NCBI GenBank assembly: GCA_002423075.1
Contig: DIUS01000072.1
Location: forward strand, 9,393 to 23,033
Source of the DNA: Microbacteriaceae bacterium UBA6152
GTDB taxonomy: Bacteria; Actinomycetota; Actinomycetes; Actinomycetales; Microbacteriaceae
DNA length: 13,641 nucleotides
Direction: 5' to 3'
Part shown: positions 1-6,179 of the stretch, piece after piece
How positions within the stretch are numbered: position 1 is the stretch's first letter
Layout: the number at the start of each line of letters is the position of its first letter
Notes under the pieces: model-generated
What the model was told of the DNA's origin: nothing
What the model saw: the letters and a program-made list of their open reading frames with translations, nothing else
Database searches by the model: none
Made by a program: the position numbers and the translations under genes

Positions 1-236
1 ACCGCGACGTGCTGCTGCTGCAGCTCGGCGCGGGTCTCGAACTCGTCAACGAGGCTATTCGCGGCGAGCTCGAGGTAGCGGCCCGCGACCGCTCGCCCGA
101 GCTCTCGCTCGAGGCTCTCGACGCCATCGCCGTCGCGCGCAGGCGCATCGAGGGCAACACCCCGCCGTTGCTCGCCCTCGAGGCCATGCTCATCACCGCG
201 AGCGGTCGGGTGCCGGCGCTAGGCTCCCCCTCGTGA
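1..236 (+). CDS. holB: DNA polymerase III delta' subunit, C-terminal fragment (probable)
   Basis: Partial gene: the frame is open from the window edge (first whole codon at base 3) to the TGA at 234-236, giving about 77 C-terminal residues. The stretch is helical and rich in Leu, Ala and Glu, and includes the segment EALDAIAVARRRIEGNTPPL, which resembles the helical collar domain at the end of clamp-loader delta' subunits. Delta' is part of the clamp loader that places the sliding clamp on DNA. The stop overlaps the GTG start of the next gene (GTGA, 233-236), so the two are probably translationally coupled. The holB, then alpha/beta-hydrolase, then tRNA-Thr order fits my recollection of Microbacteriaceae genomes, and the call leans on that. 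Catalytic-type AAA+ motifs lie outside the window, so this is a moderate-confidence assignment; another helical protein cannot be excluded. Confidence 0.55.
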   Translation, partial: RDVLLLQLGAGLELVNEAIRGELEVAARDRSPELSLEALDAIAVARRRIEGNTPPLLALEAMLITASGRVPALGSPS

Positions 237-1813
237 CTCGAACTGCGACCCGTACGGCGACTCCGCGGCGTGTGCTTGCCGCTTCGATGCTGCTCGTTCC
301 CGCGCTGCTGCTGAGCGGCTGCGTGCCCTCGTGGCTGCAAGGCCTCGTGTCGGGCGGCACCGTCTCGACGCCGACCGGCGAAGAGGTCGCCGACGACGTG
401 CGCCCCTACTACTCGCAGGTGCTCATCTGGACCGGCTGCGGCGGCGGCGCCGAATGCGCCACGGCCATCGCGCCGCTCGACTGGGACAACCCGGGTGAGG
501 GCGATGACATCGAGCTCGCCCTCGTGCGGCACGCGGCGACCGGCGGCACGTCGCAGGGTTCGCTGTTCATCAACCCGGGCGGCCCCGGAGCCTCGGGCTT
601 CGACTTCGTGCGCGACAGCGTCGACTTCGCCGTGAGCGACGAACTGCGCGAGCAGTTCGACATCGTCGGCTGGGACCCTCGAGGAGTCGGTCGATCGAGC
701 GCCGTCGCCTGCTACACCGACGCGGCAGACCTCGACGAGTTCATCTTCGGTATTCCCGCGGCACCGTTCGGCACGCCAGAGTGGGAGGTCGAAGTCATCG
801 CCGGCTCGGTCGACTTCGCCGAGGCGTGTGCCGAGAACACCGGGCCTCTGCTCGGTTTCGTCGACACCACCAGCACCGTGCGCGACCTCGACATGCTGCG
901 CGCCATCGTGGGCGACGAGCAGCTCAACTTCTTCGGCTACTCGTATGGCACCGATATTGGCGCCCGCTACGCCGACCGATTTGCCGACAAGGTCGGGCGG
1001 CTCGTGCTCGACGGCGCCACCGACCCCACGACGACGACGTTCGAGGTCGTGCTCGCGCAGTCCGAGGGTTTCGAGAACGCCCTCAGGGCCTACCTCCTCG
1101 CGTGCCCCGACCTCGGCGCCTGCCCCTTTCCGGGCAGCATCGACGAGAGCCTCACGCTCATCCGCGAACTGTACGACCGGCTAGGTGAAGAGCCGATCGA
1201 GGCCGCCGACGGCCGCTTCTTCGACGGCGCAGTGCTCGACATCGCCATCGCGACGGCGCTCTACGACGAGGGTTCGTGGTCGTTCTTGAGCCAGATGTTC
1301 ACTGAGCTGCGCACGGGGGTCGTCGAGACGGGGTTCTTGCTCGCCGACTTCTACTACGGCCGCGAGAACGGCGAGTACATCGACAACTCGCTCGAGGCAT
1401 TCATCGCCATCAACTGCCTCGACTACCCGGTCGAGACCGACCGTGCGGTGATCGCCGAGCAGAACGCCCAGATTCGAGCCGTTGCGCCGACAACGGCGGG
1501 GGAGGGCAACCCGCTGGGTGACGTGCTGTGTGCCAACTGGCCGTACCAGTTCGAGGGTGAGCTCGCCCCGGTGAGCGGTGCGGGTGCCGCGCCGATTCTC
1601 GTCATTGGCACGACCGGCGACCCGGCGACCCCCTACATCTGGGCCGAGGCGCTCGCTGAGCAGCTCGAGAGTGGGGTGCTGCTCACCTGGGTCGGCGAGG
1701 GACACATCGCCTACGACGAGGGAGATCCGTGCATCAACGACCTCGTTGACGCCTACTTCATCACGGGTGCGGTGCCGACAGACGGGCTCGTGTGCGACCC
1801 CGATGGTCCGTAG
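233..1813 (+). CDS. Secreted alpha/beta-hydrolase lipoprotein, tripeptidyl-aminopeptidase-like
   Basis: A 526-residue exported hydrolase that probably removes short peptides from protein N-termini (family S33, SlpD/SlpE/TAP type) outside the membrane. The N-terminus has Arg residues, a hydrophobic core, and a lipobox LSGC with Cys30 as the lipidated residue. HGGPG-like oxyanion motif: NPGGPGASGFDF near residues 113-124. Nucleophile elbow: GYSYGT, Ser237. Acid: Asp463 in TTGDPATPY. Base: His491 in GEGHIAYDEG. The last ~70 residues match the TAP-like C-terminal domain, with several Cys that may form disulfides. The GTG start overlaps the preceding stop by four bases, which fixes the start. It is the last protein gene before the tRNA. 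The exact substrate is not readable; proline iminopeptidase or another S33 peptidase is the main alternative. Confidence 0.88.
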   Translation: MTRTATRTATPRRVLAASMLLVPALLLSGCVPSWLQGLVSGGTVSTPTGEEVADDVRPYYSQVLIWTGCGGGAECATAIAPLDWDNPGEGDDIELALVRHAATGGTSQGSLFINPGGPGASGFDFVRDSVDFAVSDELREQFDIVGWDPRGVGRSSAVACYTDAADLDEFIFGIPAAPFGTPEWEVEVIAGSVDFAEACAENTGPLLGFVDTTSTVRDLDMLRAIVGDEQLNFFGYSYGTDIGARYADRFADKVGRLVLDGATDPTTTTFEVVLAQSEGFENALRAYLLACPDLGACPFPGSIDESLTLIRELYDRLGEEPIEAADGRFFDGAVLDIAIATALYDEGSWSFLSQMFTELRTGVVETGFLLADFYYGRENGEYIDNSLEAFIAINCLDYPVETDRAVIAEQNAQIRAVAPTTAGEGNPLGDVLCANWPYQFEGELAPVSGAGAAPILVIGTTGDPATPYIWAEALAEQLESGVLLTWVGEGHIAYDEGDPCINDLVDAYFITGAVPTDGLVCDPDGP

Positions 1814-1879
1814 GCCGACAGGCCTGCCAGCGCTGAGAGTGCCCGGCGACTCCCGCACAAGAACAGCGGCGGAATCGGC

Positions 1880-1885
1880 TAAGCT
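1880..1885 (+). promoter_or_regulatory. Possible -10 box of the tRNA-Thr promoter
   Basis: TAAGCT fits the actinobacterial TANNNT -10 pattern and lies 29 bases before the first base of the mature tRNA, leaving a short leader for 5' processing. No convincing -35 is visible 16-19 bases upstream, so this is only a tentative call. Confidence 0.35.
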
Positions 1886-1914
1886 TTCTCACCGTGCCGC
1901 GGCTTGCCGTGAGC

Positions 1915-1990
1915 GCCGCCTTAGCTCAGTCGGCAGAGCGTCTCACTCGTAATGAGAAGGTCGTGGGTTCGATTCCCACAGGCGGCTCCA
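1915..1990 (+). tRNA. tRNA-Thr (anticodon CGT), with encoded CCA
   Basis: A full cloverleaf can be drawn. Acceptor GCCGCCT (1915-1921) pairs with AGGCGGC (1980-1986). D stem is GCTC/GAGC (1924-1927, 1936-1939). Anticodon stem TCTCA/TGAGA (1941-1945, 1953-1957) encloses the loop CTCGTAA, so the anticodon is CGT (1948-1950). T stem GTGGG/CCCAC (1963-1967, 1975-1979) has loop TTCGATT. The discriminator is T1987 and CCA is encoded at 1988-1990. It reads ACG codons, decoded as threonine. The 3' end is duplicated downstream at 2046-2073, which suggests past use as an integration site. Confidence 0.96.
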
Positions 1991-1992
1991 TG
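1965..1992 (+). repeat. Direct repeat copy 1 (3' end of tRNA-Thr), att-like
   Basis: Twenty-eight bases, from inside the T stem through the acceptor and CCA plus two further bases (TG), are repeated exactly at 2046-2073. This segment is the part of a tRNA gene typically used as a crossover site by tyrosine integrases. Confidence 0.8.
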
Positions 1993-2045
1993 ACCCACTT
2001 TCGTCTACCGGGGTTTTCCTGGTGCGCTGACGCTAGCGCGCCGCG

Positions 2046-2073
2046 GGGTTCGATTCCCACAGGCGGCTCCATG
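2046..2073 (+). repeat. Direct repeat copy 2: isolated tRNA-Thr 3' fragment
   Basis: Exact 28-bp copy of 1965-1992, offset by 81 bp. The 53 bp between the copies (1993-2045) do not fold as a tRNA body: no acceptor, D or anticodon arm complementary to this fragment was found. It is therefore a fragment, not a second tRNA gene. It reads as a scar of an integrated element that has been lost, or as a short slippage duplication. No integrase gene is nearby. Confidence 0.8.
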
Positions 2074-2106
2074 GAGGGCTACTGGCGGCGTCGCCCCGTA
2101 GCTCGT

Positions 2107-2158
2107 ACTGATTGCGACACCTCGTATCACTTCTTGCGTGCGAGGTGTCGCAATCAGT
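2107..2158. repeat. Perfect 18-bp inverted repeat, 16-nt loop
   Basis: Left arm 2107-2124 begins ACTGATTGCGAC and right arm 2141-2158 ends GTCGCAATCAGT. All 18 pairs match, and the loop is 2125-2140. It sits between the tRNA (+) and the end of the P450 gene (-, 34 bases away), so it could terminate both convergent transcripts. No T-run follows on either strand, so a classical intrinsic terminator is not shown. The arms are only about 55% GC, lower than the surroundings. It could instead be a dispersed palindromic element or a remnant of the lost insert. Confidence 0.75.
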
Positions 2159-2192
2159 GAGAAACGCAGGCGGATGGCCGCACCAACGCGCT

Positions 2193-3425
2193 CTAGTGAG
2201 CAGCAGCGACGCGCATGACGGCCGGCTTGCGGAACGCGAAACCCTGGGGCTCGGCGGCGTCGACGACGTGCAGCCGCCCAAGGCGATCCCACAGCGCCGT
2301 GATGGCTCCCGTCGTCTGGGCGCGGGCGAGGTGTAGCCCCAGGCAGGCGTGCACGCCGAACGAGAACGACAGCGAGCGCGAGGCGTTCGGGCGCGTGAGG
2401 TCGAAGCGCAATGGGTCGTCGAAGTGCGCGGGGTCGCGGTTGGCGGCGAGCACGCTCACGCCGACGAACTCGTGCGCGGGCACCTCAACACCCGCGATCG
2501 TCACGGGTTCGGCCGTCCAGCGCTCGATGAACGAGACGGGCGGAATGAGGCGCCGGGCTTCTTCTTGTGCTCCGGCAAGCAGCGAGCGGTCATCCCTCGC
2601 CGCCGCCTCTTGGTCGGGATGCTCGGCCAGCACGTACAGCGTGTTCATCACCGAGGCCTGAATCGTCTCGATGGCGCCGAACAGCACGACGCGCAACTGC
2701 GCGGCGAGCTCGTCGTCAGAGAGTCCGTGGGAGGCGTCGTTGGCGACGTGCGACGCGAGGGAGTGGCCGGGCGCGCGGCGCGCGGCGGCGAGTTCGTCGA
2801 GCAGCAGGGCCGTAAGCTCGGCACGGGCCGCGTCAGCGCGGCGCATCGGTTCGGGGTCGCCCGAGTACTCCATCGCGTTCGCGAAGTCGGCGTAGAAGCC
2901 GTCGATGCGCTCGGTGTCGTGCAGTGACAGGCCGAGCAACTCGCCCGCCATGAGCACGGCGAACGGCGAGGCGAAGTGCGCCCCCAGGTCGAACGGCTCA
3001 CCAACTGCCGCACCGGGGCCGAGTTCGTCGATCAGTCGATGGGCGAGGGCGGCGATGCGCTCGCCGTAGCGCAGCTCGATGTCGCGGTTGCGAAAGGGTG
3101 CCTCGAAGGGCCGCCGCTGCGCATCGTGAGACTCGCCGTCGCTCGTGAGCATCATCGGCCCGAGCGAGTTGCGCACCATGTTCTGCTCGACCTCGACCGT
3201 CATAGCGGCGGCGGGGCTCAGCACCGCGCGCGCGGCGTCGCGGCTCGTGACGAGCCAGCCACCCAGAGCGGGCATCCACGTCACAGGCTCGTGCTCGCGA
3301 ACCTCGTCGAGCACGTGCTCGCGGCCAGCGAGAGTGAGGTCGTCGAGCGTGAGGGCGGCACCTCGCGGATACTGCTCACGTCGAGCGGCATCGACCTGCT
3401 CGGCCACGTCGGCTTGCGTGATCAC
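2193..3425 (-). CDS. Cytochrome P450
   Basis: A soluble bacterial P450 of 410 residues, a haem-thiolate mono-oxygenase with unknown substrate. Visible landmarks: a C-helix segment with HDAQRRPF; an I-helix FGAIET at residues 249-254, with the acid-threonine pair (Glu253, Thr254) for oxygen activation and Phe in place of the usual first Ala; the K-helix ExxR as EEAR (288-291); and the haem loop FSFGVHACLG, whose thiolate ligand is Cys361. The second Gly of the canonical FGxG loop is Ser here. The GTG start at 3425 is chosen because GAAGGAG lies 8 bases upstream; the longer TTG-initiated frame to 3485 would run over this site and into the divergent gene. No ferredoxin or reductase gene is adjacent, so redox partners must be encoded elsewhere. 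It is divergent from the DMT transporter, with only 47 bp between starts. Confidence 0.92.
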   Translation of the reverse strand: MITQADVAEQVDAARREQYPRGAALTLDDLTLAGREHVLDEVREHEPVTWMPALGGWLVTSRDAARAVLSPAAAMTVEVEQNMVRNSLGPMMLTSDGESHDAQRRPFEAPFRNRDIELRYGERIAALAHRLIDELGPGAAVGEPFDLGAHFASPFAVLMAGELLGLSLHDTERIDGFYADFANAMEYSGDPEPMRRADAARAELTALLLDELAAARRAPGHSLASHVANDASHGLSDDELAAQLRVVLFGAIETIQASVMNTLYVLAEHPDQEAAARDDRSLLAGAQEEARRLIPPVSFIERWTAEPVTIAGVEVPAHEFVGVSVLAANRDPAHFDDPLRFDLTRPNASRSLSFSFGVHACLGLHLARAQTTGAITALWDRLGRLHVVDAAEPQGFAFRKPAVMRVAAAH

Positions 3426-3433
3426 CCGGCGAA

Positions 3434-3440
3434 CTCCTTC
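3434..3440 (-). promoter_or_regulatory. Ribosome binding site fixing the P450 start
   Basis: On the minus strand GAAGGAG lies eight bases before the GTG at 3425. It is a strong anti-SD match and argues against the upstream TTG at 3485. Confidence 0.75.
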
Positions 3441-3472
3441 GTACGCGAACGATCTCAGGCTAGGGGCGTGGG

Positions 3473-4462
3473 ATGCTGGGCGCAATGAAAACGAACCCCG
3501 GCACGCGCGGCCTCACAGCGATCGCGATCGTGGCCACGATCATCGCCGGCGTCGGCGTGGCCGTGCAGAGTCGCGTGAACGGTGAACTCGGGCAGAGACT
3601 CGACGACGGGTTCACCGCCGCCCTCATCTCGTTCGGCAGCGGATGGATCATCCTGGTGGCGATCCTCGTGTTCTCGCCGAAAGGTCGCAGCGGCATGCGG
3701 GAGGTTGTCGCGAGCCTGCGCGACGGTCGCCTGCAGTGGTGGATGCTGCTCGGTGGCCTCGCAGGCGGTTTCTTCGTACTTGCGCAAGGCCTCGTTGCCG
3801 GTGTCATCGGCGTCGCCATCTTCACGATCGCGATCGTGACGGGCCAGACGCTCACCGGCCTCATCGTCGATGCCACAGGGTTCGCCGGCGTGCGACGCAC
3901 CGCCGTAGGTCCGGCACGACTGCTGGGTGCGGCGATCACCGTCGTGGCCGTCGCCGTTGCGGTGACACCGCGTCTCGGAGGCGACGAGTTTCCCCTCCTG
4001 GCCATCGTCATGCCGCTCATCGCAGGGCTCGCCATCGGTTTTCAGCAGGCGTTCAACGGTCGGGTGCGCGCGGAGTCGCAGTCGGCGCTCGCCGCAACGA
4101 CCGTGAACTTCACCATCGGCACGGCAGCTCTCTTCGTCGCGAACGTCGTGCATGTGTCTATCTCAGGACTGCCGGAACAGCTGCCGGCGAACCCCGTGCT
4201 CTACATCGGTGGGGCCGTGGGCACGGTCTTCATCGCCATCCAGACGGTCACGGTCGCGCGCATCGGAGTGCTCGTGCTCGGGCTGTGTCTTGTCGCGGGC
4301 CAGCTCGCAGCCTCGTTGCTCTTCGACGCCGTGGCTCCGCTCGGCCCGGCGTCGACGACCGCGACCGCCATCGCCGTCGTACTGGCGTTCGCCGGTGTGC
4401 TCGTGGCGAGCATCCGCTGGCCGCGACCGCGGGCCGGCGCTACTCGCCCTCGGCCGGAGTGA
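3473..4462 (+). CDS. DMT-superfamily membrane transporter, duplicated DUF606/YdcZ type
   Basis: A 329-residue, highly hydrophobic protein with about ten membrane segments and a basic, Pro/Arg-rich C-tail. The two halves look like copies of one five-helix unit. A QxxxN motif is at Gln32-Asn36 and again at Gln191-Asn195. A helix containing GQ followed eight residues later by Asp is at Gly124-Gln125...Asp133 and again at Gly276-Gln277...Asp285. Single-unit DUF606/YdcZ proteins are about 150 residues, so this is a fused two-repeat form. The substrate is unknown. An AGGGG six bases before ATG 3473 supports that start; the ATG at 3485 is an alternative. It is divergent from the P450 gene and overlaps the 3' end of msrB tail-to-tail by 23 bp. 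Confidence 0.82.
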   Translation: MLGAMKTNPGTRGLTAIAIVATIIAGVGVAVQSRVNGELGQRLDDGFTAALISFGSGWIILVAILVFSPKGRSGMREVVASLRDGRLQWWMLLGGLAGGFFVLAQGLVAGVIGVAIFTIAIVTGQTLTGLIVDATGFAGVRRTAVGPARLLGAAITVVAVAVAVTPRLGGDEFPLLAIVMPLIAGLAIGFQQAFNGRVRAESQSALAATTVNFTIGTAALFVANVVHVSISGLPEQLPANPVLYIGGAVGTVFIAIQTVTVARIGVLVLGLCLVAGQLAASLLFDAVAPLGPASTTATAIAVVLAFAGVLVASIRWPRPRAGATRPRPE

Positions 4463-4880
4463 AGTCGAGCGCGAGCGAGTTCATGCAGTACCGGTCGCCC
4501 GTGGGCGTGCCGAAGCCGTCAGGAAAGACGTGGCCGAGGTGCGAGCCGCAGTTCGCGCAGCGCACCTCGGTGCGCACCATGCCGAGCGAGGTGTCGTCGA
4601 TAAGCTCGACGGCCTCGGGGCGCACCGACTCGTAGAAGCTCGGCCAGCCGCAGCCCGAGTCGAACTTCGTGCCCGCCACGAACAGCTCGGCATGGCAGGC
4701 GCCGCAGGTGTAGATGCCTGCGCGGCTCTCGTCGAGCAGCTCTCCCGTCCAGGCGCGCTCGGTGCCCGCCTGACGCAGCACCTGGTAGCGCTCCTCGCCG
4801 AGTTCAGCCCGCCACTCGTCGTCGGTCTTCTCGACCACGTACGCCTTGCCGCTGGTTGCCGGGTTCTCTGCCGTGCTCAC
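4440..4880 (-). CDS. msrB: Peptide-methionine (R)-S-oxide reductase MsrB
   Basis: A 146-residue cytosolic repair enzyme that reduces methionine-R-sulfoxide in oxidised proteins back to methionine, normally recycled by thioredoxin. Zinc is held by two CxxC pairs, Cys59/Cys62 (CGAC) and Cys108/Cys111 (CANC). The catalytic residue is Cys132 in RYCMNSLAL, and Cys77 in SGCGWPSF is the expected resolving cysteine. Other family blocks present are GHVFPDG and the WRAELGEERYQVLR N-terminus. Start GTG 4880 is chosen because homology begins just after it and GAGGAG lies ten bases upstream; the longer frame to 5018 crosses the divergent acetyltransferase gene. Length is typical for the family. It is divergent from the GNAT gene (58 bp between starts) and overlaps the transporter gene by 23 bp at its 3' end. 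Confidence 0.96.
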   Translation of the reverse strand: MSTAENPATSGKAYVVEKTDDEWRAELGEERYQVLRQAGTERAWTGELLDESRAGIYTCGACHAELFVAGTKFDSGCGWPSFYESVRPEAVELIDDTSLGMVRTEVRCANCGSHLGHVFPDGFGTPTGDRYCMNSLALDFTPAEGE

Positions 4881-4925
4881 GTCTGCCTCGCTCCTCGCCC
4901 TCACCGGGCGGTCATCTGCCCCCAT

Positions 4926-4931
4926 TAAACT
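4926..4931 (+). promoter_or_regulatory. -10 box for a leaderless GNAT/htaA transcript
   Basis: TAAACT fits TANNNT and ends seven bases before the GTG at 4939, so transcription should begin at or within a base or two of the start codon. No SD sequence is present between them, consistent with leaderless translation. Confidence 0.6.
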
Positions 4932-4938
4932 CGCAACC

Positions 4939-5418
4939 GTGACCGACTCTTCCCCGCTCTGCCGAACCTGGGCACAGTTGAGTCTTGATGAGTTCTTCGA
5001 GATCGCACGTCTGCGCACCGAGATCTTCTACCTCGAGCAGCGCATCGACGACATCGAGCTCGACGATTTCGACCGCGCGGCGTCGACCGAGCACTGGTAC
5101 ATCACCGACGAATCGGGGACTGCCGCGTATCTGCGGGTGCTCGTGCACGACACCCCCCAGGCGGGCGATCGGGATGCTCGCCACATCATCGGCCGCGTCG
5201 CCACCCGCGCCGACCGCCGGCGCGAGGGTCTTTCGCGGCGGCTGCTCGACGCCGTCATCCAGCGTCACGGAACCGAGCCGATGGCCCTGCACGCGCAGGT
5301 CGCGGTGCGCCAGGTTTACGCGGCCGTGGGGTTCGAGCCCTACGGCGACGAGTACGACGAGGCGGGCATTCGGCACATCGGCATGTATCGCGCCGCTCAG
5401 CCGGCCGCCGTACGCTGA
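4939..5418 (+). CDS. GNAT family N-acetyltransferase, ElaA-like
   Basis: A 159-residue cytosolic acetyl-CoA-dependent acyltransferase whose acceptor is unknown. The ElaA subfamily pattern is visible: LRTEIFYLEQ near residues 25-34, then a Glu-Leu-Asp run and a TEHWYI segment. The CoA-binding turn is RRREGLSRRL, where the usual last Gly/Ala of RxxGxG/A is Ser. The C-terminal block is YAAVGFEPYGDEYDEAGIRH. Homology starts immediately after GTG 4939, which is preceded by a -10 box seven bases away and no SD, so a leaderless start is inferred. The htaA-like gene begins eight bases after the stop codon and is probably co-transcribed; a functional link between the two is not evident. Confidence 0.87.
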   Translation: MTDSSPLCRTWAQLSLDEFFEIARLRTEIFYLEQRIDDIELDDFDRAASTEHWYITDESGTAAYLRVLVHDTPQAGDRDARHIIGRVATRADRRREGLSRRLLDAVIQRHGTEPMALHAQVAVRQVYAAVGFEPYGDEYDEAGIRHIGMYRAAQPAAVR

Positions 5419-5425
5419 GCGCACC

Positions 5426-6169
5426 ATGATCGCCGCTCTTGCTCTCGTCGTCGTGCTCACGGCATCGCTCGGCGTCGCCGCCCCTCAACCTGCGAGTAAT
5501 TCCGCCGCCACCGACGTGTGCGCGGCGCAGTCGGGGTTGGCGACGTGGGGCTTCAAAGAGTCGTTCCGTGCGTACATCAGCGGGTCGATCGCGAACGGCG
5601 AGTGGATGACGAGCGGTGATATCAGCTATTCGACTCCCGCGTTCACGCTGAGTGCGCTGACGGGTGAGGTGCTTTTCGACGATGCGGTCGGAGAGCTCGG
5701 CGCGACGGGGTCGATTCGCTTCACGGGGCACGAGGGAATTCTCGACACGACAATCGCCGACCCCCGACTGGTCTTCGAGAATTGGGATCGTCTCGTTCTG
5801 ATCGTTGATGTCATGGGAACCACGCAAGAGTTCGTCCCCGTCGATGAAGCCGACGTTGCCTTCGCCGAGGGTGATCTGGCGGCCGCATCGTGGCGCGCCG
5901 AGGGAGATCGACTCGTGATCGAGGCGATTCCGCTCACGCTGACGTCACAAGGCGCCGACGCCTTCGGCACCTACCCGGCCGGTGAGCCGCTCGATGACCT
6001 GGCGCTTTCCCTGTCGGTCGGCGCGTCGTGCGCGACCGGGATTATCGAGGCCCGGGCCTCAGCGTCCGCCCCGCTGGGGCCACTCGTCATCGCCGCAATC
6101 GTTCTCGCGGCCGTCGTCGCGGTCGCCGGCTTCGTCGTCGTGCGCGCACGCCGTCGACTACGGCGGTGA
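5426..6169 (+). CDS. HtaA-domain haem-binding protein, membrane anchored
   Basis: A 247-residue exported protein with one HtaA (corynebacterial haem acquisition) domain. A short hydrophobic signal peptide (about residues 1-19, unusually without a basic n-region) is followed by the domain at roughly 35-200. Hallmarks are WGFKESFRAY with Tyr50, FTGHEGILD with His102, and a late Tyr183 in GTYPAG. In corynebacterial HtaA, equivalent Tyr and His residues bind haem. Cys32 and Cys202 bracket the domain and may pair. The C-terminus is one membrane helix (about 217-240) plus an Arg tail, so it should sit on the outer face of the membrane. It follows the GNAT gene by seven bases and ends ten bases from the stop of the convergent hmuT gene. 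No iron box is seen upstream. The start is fixed by lack of other in-frame starts nearby. Confidence 0.87.
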   Translation: MIAALALVVVLTASLGVAAPQPASNSAATDVCAAQSGLATWGFKESFRAYISGSIANGEWMTSGDISYSTPAFTLSALTGEVLFDDAVGELGATGSIRFTGHEGILDTTIADPRLVFENWDRLVLIVDVMGTTQEFVPVDEADVAFAEGDLAAASWRAEGDRLVIEAIPLTLTSQGADAFGTYPAGEPLDDLALSLSVGASCATGIIEARASASAPLGPLVIAAIVLAAVVAVAGFVVVRARRRLRR

Positions 6170-6179
6170 GACGAGCGGT

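Noticed and set aside
1181..1858. 225-codon minus-strand open frame
   Set aside because: It is antisense to the hydrolase, whose catalytic motifs confirm the plus strand.
1996..2071. A second, degenerate tRNA ending at the repeated CCA
   Set aside because: No acceptor or D-arm partners exist in the 53 bp upstream. Only a short GCGCT/AGCGC hairpin occurs, at the wrong place.
1965..2073. A CRISPR array
   Set aside because: There are only two repeat copies, the repeat is tRNA sequence, and no cas gene is present.
1894..2160. 88-codon plus-strand open frame across the tRNA and its repeat
   Set aside because: It runs through the tRNA-Thr gene and the palindrome, with no protein similarity that I can see. 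Its repeated SIPTGGSM peptide is only the translated tRNA fragment.
2193..3485. Longer P450 frame starting at TTG 3485
   Set aside because: The extra 20 residues overlap the divergent transporter start and lie upstream of a strong SD that serves GTG 3425.
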